Shown one piece after another: positions 1 to 5,106 of a stretch of DNA of 5,558 nucleotides. The DNA is from an uncultured bacterium. GTDB lineage: Bacteria > Methylomirabilota > Methylomirabilia > Rokubacteriales > CSP1-6. Where the stretch lies: the NCBI GenBank assembly GCA_946479205.1, contig CAMLFJ010000252.1:1-5558 (forward strand), written 5' to 3'. The notes beneath the pieces were generated by a model. The model was not told the DNA's origin. It did not search any database and saw only the letters and a program-made list of their open reading frames with translations. Within the stretch, counting starts at the first letter, position 1; every line of letters begins with the position of its first letter. The position numbers and the translations under genes were made by a program.

Positions 1-986
1 AGCGACGGCGGGATCGTGAGGCCGAGGGCCTTGGCGGTCTTGAGGTTGATGACCAGCTCGAACTTCGTCGGTTGCTCGACGGGCAGGTCGCCGGGCTTGG
101 TGCCTTTCAGAATCTTGTCCACGTAGGTCGCGGCGCGCCGAAACAAATCAGCCAGGTTCGCTCCATAGGCCATGAGGCCCCCACCATCGACAAAATCCCT
201 CGACGGGTACACCGTCGGCAGCCGGTGCTTTGCCGACAAGTCCACCAGGCGTCTTCGCTCGCTGTTGAAGATGGCGCCTCCCCACACCGCCAGCGCGCCT
301 GCGCGCGCCCTGGTCACATCCAGGAAGGCCCGGTCGAAATCGTCGGGACCGTGCGCCTTGACGAATTGAAGCCGCACCCCCAGCGCCCGCGCTGCGGCTT
401 CTGCTCCCTGCAGCATGTCCTGGTCCGTGTGCTCCCCGGCGGCATCTGGCTGCCACAGGACCGCGACCTGACTGACTCCCGGAACAGCCTGCTTGAGCTG
501 CTCCAGACACTTGCCGATGAGCTCCGGGGCGAGGTTGGACAACCCCGTGACATTGCCGCCAGGGCGCGCAAGGCTGGTGACGAGCCCGTCCGTGACCGGA
601 TCGGTAGCCGAACTGAAGACAATGGGGAGGGTCCTCGTCGCTTGCTTGGCGCCCAGGGCGGTGGGTGTGCCCCCTCCGGTGACGATGACATCAACCTTGA
701 GCGCAACCAGTTCGGCCGCAAGAGCCGGGAGCCGCTCGAGCTTCCCCTCGGCAGATCGGTATTCAATCACGACGTTGCGGCCCTCGACGTAGCCGAGGTC
801 ACGCAGTCCTTGGAGGAAGGCATCCCGCAGGTGGGGGTTAGCGCCCGGGTTGAGCTGCAGGAAGCCTATTCGAGGGACCTTGCCCGCCGGCTGCGCCTCG
901 GCGTCGAGCGGCGTGGCGAGGAGGCCACCCGCGATGCCCGCAATGAAAGCGCGTCGCGGTATCTCGCGTGAGCAGGTGATGTCCAT
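1..986 (-). CDS. ABC transporter substrate-binding protein (COG2984/PF04392 type), C-terminus cut by window edge
   Basis: My reverse-strand translation gives 328 residues open to the left edge. The protein is a periplasmic ligand-binding component of an ABC importer, of the family annotated as tryptophan/tyrosine-type or 'ABC transporter substrate-binding protein'. The N-terminus has a twin-arginine-like signal: RRAFIAG at residues 11-17, a hydrophobic run to about residue 27, and a likely signal-peptidase site after AEA (29-31). The mature protein begins with the family signature VPRIGFL (37-43), followed by LRDLGYVEGRNVVIEYR (61-77), DVIVTGG (99-105), PIVFSSATDPV (121-131) and LARPGGNVTGLS (139-150). 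The last residues, LGLTIPPS, normally lie about 10-15 residues before the end of this family, so little is missing. The ATG at 986-984 is chosen because GAGAG lies 5 bases upstream and the signal peptide starts just after it. No permease or ATPase gene is visible; they may lie beyond the left edge or the gene may be an orphan. The ligand is unknown. Third codon positions are visibly less G/C-biased than in the genes to the right. Confidence 0.93.
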   Translation of the reverse strand, partial: MDITCSREIPRRAFIAGIAGGLLATPLDAEAQPAGKVPRIGFLQLNPGANPHLRDAFLQGLRDLGYVEGRNVVIEYRSAEGKLERLPALAAELVALKVDVIVTGGGTPTALGAKQATRTLPIVFSSATDPVTDGLVTSLARPGGNVTGLSNLAPELIGKCLEQLKQAVPGVSQVAVLWQPDAAGEHTDQDMLQGAEAAARALGVRLQFVKAHGPDDFDRAFLDVTRARAGALAVWGGAIFNSERRRLVDLSAKHRLPTVYPSRDFVDGGGLMAYGANLADLFRRAATYVDKILKGTKPGDLPVEQPTKFELVINLKTAKALGLTIPPS

Positions 987-1112
987 GTCGTCTCTCGTGG
1001 GGTCCGGCCGCGAGTCTACCAGCCTCGGCGGGCGTGGGGAGGCCGGACGTGTGCCTGCTGCCTGGCGCCTGGCGTGCGCCACTGTGCGCCGCGAGGTATA
1101 GCATAATGCCGC
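987..1112. promoter_or_regulatory. Divergent intergenic spacer with one AT-rich patch (candidate -10)
   Basis: This spacer separates two divergently transcribed genes and must hold the start signals for both unless they are leaderless or internal. It is very GC-rich except for TATAGCATAATG at 1097-1108. Within that patch CATAAT (1102-1107) matches the sigma-70 -10 consensus at five of six positions, but no recognisable -35 sits 16-19 bases upstream. On the opposite strand the patch reads CATTATGCTATA and could also supply a -10 for the ABC gene. A short inverted repeat TGGCG-TG-CGCCA (1070-1081) lies just upstream and could be an operator, though such repeats arise easily in GC-rich DNA. No Fur- or Irr-like AT-rich box is visible. 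Confidence 0.35.
992..996 (-). promoter_or_regulatory. Ribosome-binding site of the ABC binding-protein gene
   Basis: On the minus strand GAGAG lies 5 bases before the ATG at 986-984. It is a short but well-spaced Shine-Dalgarno match and supports this start. Confidence 0.5.
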
Positions 1113-2075
1113 ATGCACGGAGCCCAGGGACTCGATGCCAGATTGGGCCGACAGCTGGTCCTGGACGAGCTGTTCGACCTCACGCTCTACCAGTCCCTGC
1201 TGCGGGTGGCGCCGCCCGCCCTCCGGCCGATTCTCGAGCAGCTCATTCCGATCGAGACGCGCCACTACGGATTCTGGCAGGAGTTCTTCGGCCTGAAGAT
1301 CACCACGCTCGATCTGCCGCGGCGCCTGAAGCTCGCGCTCCTGGTGGGTCTCGCGCGGCTGCTCGGGGCGCCGGGCATTCACCTGATCCTGGAGGCCATC
1401 GAGGTCTACGGGGTCCGCAAGTACCTCGCGGTGTGGCGGCAGTACGAGGGGGGGCCACTGGGCGCGGCGGTCCGGGGCATCCTGGAGGACGAGTTCAAGC
1501 ACGAGGACGCGGTGGTCATGGCGGACTCCGAGCGCCAGGTGAGTCCCCAGCGGGTGCGCGACATCTTTCTCGGCCTGAACGACGGCCTCGTGGAGATCCT
1601 GGGGGCGGTCAGTGGCTTCTTCGGGGCGTTCACCAGCACGACGACCGTGCTGGTCGCCGGGATAATGGTGGGTGTCGCGGGCGCCTTCTCCATGGGGGCG
1701 GGCGCCTATCTCGCGGGGAGCTCCGAGGCCGAGGTCCGCGATACCGAAGTGAGGCGCCGCCGGTTCCTCGGCGAGGCCGAGGCCACGGAGGGATCCGCGG
1801 ACACCCCGCTGGCCTCGGGCGTGTGGGTCGGGGTGAGTTACGTGATCGGGGCGGTGGTGCCGATCCTGCCGGTGCTGTTCGGCGCCCGGACGCTCCTGCC
1901 GTCCCTGGTGGTGGCCGGAGGTGTGATCGTCATCGTCTCCGCGATCCTCGCCTTCCTCTCCGGCATGAACGTCAAGCGGCGGATCCTGCTGAACCTGGCC
2001 ATCATGGCGGCGGCGGTGGCGATCAGCTACCTCATCGGGCTGGTCGCCCAGTCGGTGTGGGGCGTCAGCGTATGA
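1113..2075 (+). CDS. Erythrin-VIT1 (MbfA-like) ferritin-domain/VIT iron transporter
   Basis: This 320-residue protein fuses an N-terminal ferritin-like four-helix domain (about 10-140) to a C-terminal VIT1/CCC1 membrane domain (about 148-315). The N-terminal half shows a diiron ligand pattern: E19, then ExxH at E48-H51, then E94 or E97, then ExxH at E127-H130. The C-terminal half begins with the VIT signature GLNDGLVEILGAVSG (154-168), followed by AFSMGAGAYLAGSSE (191-205). Five membrane spans are likely, near 150-170, 175-200, 236-257, 262-283 and 289-311. D157 and M194 align by motif with the metal-path Asp and Met of plant VIT1. Known MbfA proteins sit in the inner membrane and export or sequester iron, protecting against iron and peroxide stress. 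I infer the same role here. The acidic linker between spans 2 and 3 (203-236) is much shorter than the metal-binding domain of eukaryotic VIT1. The start has only a weak, distant GAGG (1093-1096), so a leaderless transcript is possible. No gene symbol is given because homology to mbfA rests on architecture alone. Confidence 0.9.
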   Translation: MHGAQGLDARLGRQLVLDELFDLTLYQSLLRVAPPALRPILEQLIPIETRHYGFWQEFFGLKITTLDLPRRLKLALLVGLARLLGAPGIHLILEAIEVYGVRKYLAVWRQYEGGPLGAAVRGILEDEFKHEDAVVMADSERQVSPQRVRDIFLGLNDGLVEILGAVSGFFGAFTSTTTVLVAGIMVGVAGAFSMGAGAYLAGSSEAEVRDTEVRRRRFLGEAEATEGSADTPLASGVWVGVSYVIGAVVPILPVLFGARTLLPSLVVAGGVIVIVSAILAFLSGMNVKRRILLNLAIMAAAVAISYLIGLVAQSVWGVSV

Positions 2076-2087
2076 GGCGCCGCCTCA
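2073..2087. terminator. Palindrome formed by two convergent stop codons (possible bidirectional terminator)
   Basis: TGAGGC (2073-2078) and GCCTCA (2082-2087) are perfect complements separated by three bases. The outer three base pairs are the TGA stop of the iron transporter and the TGA stop of the MFS gene on the other strand. The hairpin is the only structured element between these convergent genes, whose coding regions are just 9 bases apart. No U-tract follows on either side, so intrinsic termination would be weak and the terminator role is inference. Confidence 0.3.
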
Positions 2088-3365
2088 GGCCGTGACGGCG
2101 CGGGGGCGCCGCCACATGGCCGCGCGCCACCGGACCGCGATCAGCGCGGTGAAGACCAGCCCCAGCGCGGCCAGCACGGTGACGGTGAGCGGGTAGCCGA
2201 TCCGCTCGATCAGCGCGCCGGAGGCGATCAGCCCGATCGGCAGGCCGTAGACGCAAAGCGAGCGCACGCCCATGACCCGCGCGCGGAAGCCCGGGCCCGA
2301 GGCGGTGAGGAGCGTCGCGGTCATCGAGATCATCGCCACGCTCTGCACGAAGCCGGTGGCGAGGAGCACGAGCAGGCCTCCGCCCAAGGTCGGCACGTGC
2401 GCGAAGACGAGCAGGAGCCCGTACCACAGCACGGTATGCACGAGCGTGTAGCGCTCCGGGTGGGCGGGCCCGCCGGTGACCACCATCGCGATCGAGGCCA
2501 GCAGCGCTCCGAACGAGAACGCGGCGGCCAGCCAGCCCAGCCCGGTCGCGTCCACCTGGTACACACGCTGCGCGATGTAGGGCAGCAGGCCGCCCGAGGC
2601 CGGGTAGGCGGTGAGGTTGATCAGGAACGCGAGCCACATCGGGGCCAGGAGCTGCGGCCGGCTCAGGATGTGCGCGACCCCGTTCTTCAGGTCACCCCAT
2701 CCCCAATCCCTCTCCCCCGAGAGGGGGAGAGGGTAGGGAGAGGAGGCGGCGAAATCCGGCACCGGCCGCGCCCGCGCCACCCCGAAGGTCAGCGCCAGGC
2801 TCGCCAGGTAGAAGCACGTCACGAACAGGTACGTGAGCCCGATCCCCAGCATCGTGGACAGCCCCGCGCCCGCGAGCGCCCCGCCCACCCGCGCCGAATC
2901 CATGGTGGCCCGGGACATGCCGAGCGCGCCCATCAGGTGGTCGGGCGGAATCGTCTCGCCGATCAGGGCATTGCGCATCACGAGATCGTTCGGGCGCACG
3001 ACGCCATTGAGCGCGGCCAGCGCGATGGCCCAGGCGGGGGTCAGCCGGCCGGTGAAGGCCAGGAGCATCACGGCCAGCGCGAGCGCGGCGTAGGTCGCGC
3101 GCATCGCGCAGAGCATGAGGCGGCCGCCCACCCGGTCGCCCAGCACGCCGAACATGGGCGCGGCGAGGGTGCCCAGGAACTGGGCCGAGCCGAAGAGGGT
3201 GAGCAGCAGCACCGAGCCGGTCTGGACCATCACGTACCAGCCCAGGATGAGCGTCTCCATCTCGAACGCCCAGGAGGTGAGGAGATCGGCGGGCCACTGG
3301 AAGCGGAAGCTGCGGACGCGGAAGGCGGCGAGGATCAAAGAGCGCCGGCGACCTCCTTCATCCAT
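2085..3365 (-). CDS. MFS transporter (MFS_3/EntS-like, 12 membrane spans)
   Basis: With the ATG at 3365-3363 this is a 426-residue inner-membrane secondary transporter of the major facilitator superfamily. Twelve hydrophobic spans can be traced, roughly at 24-47, 50-73, 82-105, 108-128, 150-173, 176-197, 239-260, 277-298, 309-326, 328-352, 366-388 and 391-413. Motif A lies in the loop between spans 2 and 3 as GVLGDRVGGRLM (73-84). RNALIGETIPPDHLMGALG (131-149) matches the span 4-5 region of the MFS_3 (PF05977) group, which includes EntS-like exporters. An alternative start is TTG at 3338-3336, overlapping the TGA of the upstream gene by 2 bases and preceded by AAGGAGGT. The conserved region begins only at about residue 14, so either start is possible. 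The central loop (about 207-225) contains a palindromic repeat insertion, SSPYPLPLSGERDWGWG. The gene overlaps the upstream luciferase-like gene and is presumably co-transcribed with it. The substrate is unknown, and efflux of a product of that enzyme is a guess. Confidence 0.9.
   Translation of the reverse strand: MDEGGRRRSLILAAFRVRSFRFQWPADLLTSWAFEMETLILGWYVMVQTGSVLLLTLFGSAQFLGTLAAPMFGVLGDRVGGRLMLCAMRATYAALALAVMLLAFTGRLTPAWAIALAALNGVVRPNDLVMRNALIGETIPPDHLMGALGMSRATMDSARVGGALAGAGLSTMLGIGLTYLFVTCFYLASLALTFGVARARPVPDFAASSPYPLPLSGERDWGWGDLKNGVAHILSRPQLLAPMWLAFLINLTAYPASGGLLPYIAQRVYQVDATGLGWLAAAFSFGALLASIAMVVTGGPAHPERYTLVHTVLWYGLLLVFAHVPTLGGGLLVLLATGFVQSVAMISMTATLLTASGPGFRARVMGVRSLCVYGLPIGLIASGALIERIGYPLTVTVLAALGLVFTALIAVRWRAAMWRRPRAVTA
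2692..2745. repeat. GC-rich palindromic repeat embedded in the MFS coding sequence
   Basis: The core is a perfect 11-bp inverted repeat, CCCTCTCCCCC (2708-2718) and GGGGGAGAGGG (2723-2733), around a GAGA loop. Imperfect pairing between the flanking C-rich (2695-2704) and G-rich (2736-2745) tracts extends it to about 50 bases. It resembles the small dispersed CCCTCTCCC/GGGAGAGGG repeats that commonly litter intergenic regions of high-GC environmental genomes (recalled from general knowledge, not searched). Here it lies inside a gene and stays in frame, encoding about 17 residues in the cytoplasmic loop between spans 6 and 7. Only one copy occurs in this window. Outer boundaries are approximate. 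Confidence 0.75.
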
Positions 3366-4348
3366 CGGCGCACGAAGGCGCGCGGATCCGGCACGAAGCC
3401 GGTGATCATGAACTGACGCGCCCCCGCCCCCATCGCGCGCCGGAGCTGGGCCACACAGTCGGCGGGGCTGCCCGCGACCGCGAATCGATCCGCCAGGAAC
3501 TCGGTGAGGTCCCAGCGGTCGGGCAGGCTCGCGTTGGCGGCGCCCGGGATCTCGTGGTGGTGCGCGTTGTACTCGCGCTGGAGCGCGCGGATCTTCTCGT
3601 GCAGGTCGGGCGGCACCCCCTTGCCCTCGAGGGTGAACCGGAAGGCGTGGTTGGCGCTCGCGGCCAGCGCCATCTTGATCGGCTCGATCGCGGCGGCCCG
3701 CGTGTCGGCCAGGCTGGTCTTGGCGAACCACCAGACGTCGACGTCGTCGAGCGTGCGCCCGGCCGCGCGCGCGCCGCGCTCGATCGCGGCGAGCGAGAGG
3801 GCGATCACCTCCGGGGTGAGGCCGAGCCCGCAGATCACCCCGTCGGCCACGCGGCCGGCCAGCTCGAGCGTGCGCGGGCCCTCGGCGGCCAGGTAGATCG
3901 GCACGCGACGGGTCGCGCGGTGCACGCGCCAGGGCCGCCCGCCGCGATCCACCGTCTCGCCGGTGGTCAGCCGGCCGAGCATCGCGATCGAGTCCTCGAG
4001 GCCGGCGAGGGTGGCCGGCGGCGCGCCGATCGTGTAGATCGCGCTGTCGCCCGAGCCCAGGCCGAGGACCGCGCGCCCGCCCGCCAGCTCGTCCACGCTG
4101 GCGATGGCGCTCGCGGTGACCACCAGGTGCCGGGTCAGCGGATTGGTGACGAGCGGCCCCAGCTTCACGCGCCGGGTGTTGAGGGCGGCCAGCGTCAGCG
4201 CGACGTAGAGCTCGCGGAAGACCGACTGGGAGTCGGCCACCCCGAGCCAGTCGAAGCCGCTGGCCTCGGTCTCGCGGCACAGCCCGCCGAAATCGGTGAG
4301 CGACTCGGGCAGCAACACGATGCCGAACCGCGCCGTCGCGGGGATCAT
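3335..4348 (-). CDS. LLM-class flavin/F420-dependent oxidoreductase (luciferase-like monooxygenase)
   Basis: This 337-residue protein of the bacterial luciferase-like family (PF00296) has a TIM-barrel fold and uses FMN or coenzyme F420; the sequence alone does not decide which. It starts with a typical first strand, RFGIVLLPE (7-15), then GGLCRETEASGFDWLGVAD (21-39). The most diagnostic block is LGPLVTNPLTRHLVVTASA (63-81) followed by VDELAGGRAVLGLGSGD (85-101), as in Mer-like F420-dependent reductases. Further family features are VPIYLAAEGPRTLELAGRVADGVI (149-172) and a C-terminal VAGSPADCVAQLRRA (291-305). The ATG at 4348-4346 is preferred over an in-frame ATG at 4465 because homology begins at once, AGGGTG lies 9 bases upstream, and the 39-residue extension is basic, unconserved-looking and would run nearly to the divergent gene. 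The 3' end overlaps the MFS gene. Such enzymes oxidise or reduce diverse organic substrates; none can be named here. Confidence 0.92.
   Translation of the reverse strand: MIPATARFGIVLLPESLTDFGGLCRETEASGFDWLGVADSQSVFRELYVALTLAALNTRRVKLGPLVTNPLTRHLVVTASAIASVDELAGGRAVLGLGSGDSAIYTIGAPPATLAGLEDSIAMLGRLTTGETVDRGGRPWRVHRATRRVPIYLAAEGPRTLELAGRVADGVICGLGLTPEVIALSLAAIERGARAAGRTLDDVDVWWFAKTSLADTRAAAIEPIKMALAASANHAFRFTLEGKGVPPDLHEKIRALQREYNAHHHEIPGAANASLPDRWDLTEFLADRFAVAGSPADCVAQLRRAMGAGARQFMITGFVPDPRAFVRRWMKEVAGAL
3351..3358 (-). promoter_or_regulatory. Strong Shine-Dalgarno sequence inside the end of the luciferase-like gene
   Basis: The minus strand reads AAGGAGGT here, a near-perfect anti-16S match. 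It lies 13 bases (from GGAGG) before a TTG codon at 3338-3336 that overlaps the upstream TGA stop in the motif TTGA. It also lies 4 bases inside the MFS reading frame if the ATG at 3365 is used, an ATG that has no upstream Shine-Dalgarno of its own. This favours translation from TTG or coupled re-initiation, although the spacing is longer than usual. Confidence 0.5.
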
Positions 4349-4478
4349 GGTCGGCCACACCCTAGCACCGACCACGGCTTGACGTCTCCGGAATTGGGGC
4401 GCAGACTTCGCGGTGCCGCCGTGGTGGCGGTGATTCCGGGCGCCCAACCAGCTCAGCCAAGGCACGAGGAGATCGGCG
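4349..4478. promoter_or_regulatory. Divergent promoter region between the oxidoreductase and NIPSNAP genes
   Basis: This 130-base spacer must drive two divergent gene pairs. In the plus direction TTGACG (4379-4384) is a five-of-six match to the -35 consensus. CAGACT (4402-4407) follows at a 17-base spacing but is only a three-of-six -10. A small inverted repeat CCGCC-GTGGT-GGCGG (4416-4430) lies downstream of that candidate and could be an operator. On the minus strand I see no convincing promoter, only AGGGTG (4358-4363) as a possible ribosome-binding site. No regulator gene is adjacent. Confidence 0.35.
4466..4471 (+). promoter_or_regulatory. Ribosome-binding site of the NIPSNAP gene
   Basis: GAGGAG lies 7 bases before the ATG at 4479, an ideal Shine-Dalgarno spacing that fixes this start. 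Confidence 0.7.
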
Positions 4479-5096
4479 ATGATCTACGAGTTCCGGACCT
4501 ACACGCTCAAGCCCCGCAGTCTGGCCGAGGTGGAGAAGCGCTACGCCGAGGCCTACGAGTACCGGAAGAAGTACTCGCCGCTGACCGCCTTCTGGCACAC
4601 CGAGATCGGCCCGCTGAACGAGATCATCCACGTGTGGGGCTACCGGGACCTCGCGGAGCGCGCGCGCATCCGCGCCGAGGCGTCCAAGGACGCGAACTGG
4701 CCGCCCAAGATCCGCGACTTCGTCATCGACCAGGACGTGGAGATCCTGACCCCGCTGTCCTTCGTCCCCGACATCACGCCGGGCACGATGGGCCCGATCT
4801 TCGAGATCCGGCGCTACAGCCTCATGGCGGGCTCGCTGCCCGGCGTCGCGAAGCGCTGGGAGGGCGCCATCGGCGAACGGATCAAGCTCTCGCCGCTGGT
4901 GCTGGCCGCGGGGGTGGAGTTCGGGGCCGCGAACCGGTTCGTCCACATCTGGGCCTACAAGAGCATGGACCAGCGGCTGGCCGTCCGGGAGCAGGCGCGC
5001 AAGGCCGGAATCTGGCCGCCCGCGGGCGGCGGCGACGAGCTGCTCGCGCAGTCGAGCAAGATCGTCATGCCGTCGGCGTTCTCGCCGCTGCAGTAG
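4479..5096 (+). CDS. Tandem NIPSNAP-domain protein
   Basis: This 205-residue protein contains two NIPSNAP domains (PF07978), a ferredoxin-like alpha/beta barrel fold. The repeat is plain on reading. IYEFRTYTL (2-10) is echoed by IFEIRRYSL (107-115). NEIIHVWGYRDLAER (47-61) is echoed by NRFVHIWAYKSMDQR (152-166). Each half then has a WPP triplet (74-76 and 179-181) and ends with a short strand, EILTPLSF (88-95) and KIVMPSAFS (194-202). A pair of such domains in one chain would form the barrel that single-domain relatives make as dimers. There is no signal peptide or membrane span, so it should be cytosolic. Bacterial NIPSNAP proteins have no settled reaction; they often sit beside oxygenase and catabolic genes. 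Here the gene is followed after 10 bases by a VOC-family gene and is divergent from an oxidoreductase, which fits accessory metabolism. Almost all codons end in G or C, and the start is supported by GAGGAG. Confidence 0.92.
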   Translation: MIYEFRTYTLKPRSLAEVEKRYAEAYEYRKKYSPLTAFWHTEIGPLNEIIHVWGYRDLAERARIRAEASKDANWPPKIRDFVIDQDVEILTPLSFVPDITPGTMGPIFEIRRYSLMAGSLPGVAKRWEGAIGERIKLSPLVLAAGVEFGAANRFVHIWAYKSMDQRLAVREQARKAGIWPPAGGGDELLAQSSKIVMPSAFSPLQ

Positions 5097-5101
5097 GGAG
5101 G
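5095..5101 (+). promoter_or_regulatory. Ribosome-binding site of the VOC gene, overlapping the preceding stop codon
   Basis: AGGGAGG begins inside the TAG stop of the NIPSNAP gene and ends 5 bases before the ATG at 5107. Ribosomes finishing the first gene would therefore sit on the second gene's start signal, favouring coupled translation. Confidence 0.7.
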
Positions 5102-5106
5102 CGACG

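Noticed and set aside
72..971. Plus-strand open frame of 299 codons
   Set aside because: It lies exactly antisense to the ABC binding-protein gene, whose reverse-strand translation shows clear family motifs and a signal peptide. The plus-strand translation has Arg/Gly-rich, low-complexity character and no recognisable motif.
1062..1090. Short direct repeats (CTGGCGC/CTGGCGT and two GTGCGCC copies) as a possible iteron or operator array
   Set aside because: Units are only 6-7 bases, irregularly spaced and built of GC-rich sequence that recurs by chance here.
1034..2095. Plus-strand open frame of 353 codons overlapping the iron transporter
   Set aside because: It is in a different frame from the clear ferritin/VIT protein and its translation is Gly/Arg/Pro-rich without motifs.
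2708..2733. Intrinsic transcription terminator inside the MFS gene
   Set aside because: The hairpin is strong but no T-tract follows on either strand, and it sits mid-gene in an intact reading frame. A dispersed palindromic repeat explains it better.
3366..4358. Uninterrupted extension of the MFS reading frame upstream to 4358, implying a 757-residue fusion
   Set aside because: The extension runs through the oxidoreductase gene in another frame and is extremely Arg/Ala-rich. The MFS domain starts cleanly at about 3365. Stop-free alternative frames are expected at this GC content.
4349..4465. 39-residue N-terminal extension of the oxidoreductase from the ATG at 4465
   Set aside because: The extension has no family similarity and would occupy the divergent promoter region to within 14 bases of the NIPSNAP start. 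The internal ATG at 4348 fits the family start and has a plausible ribosome site.
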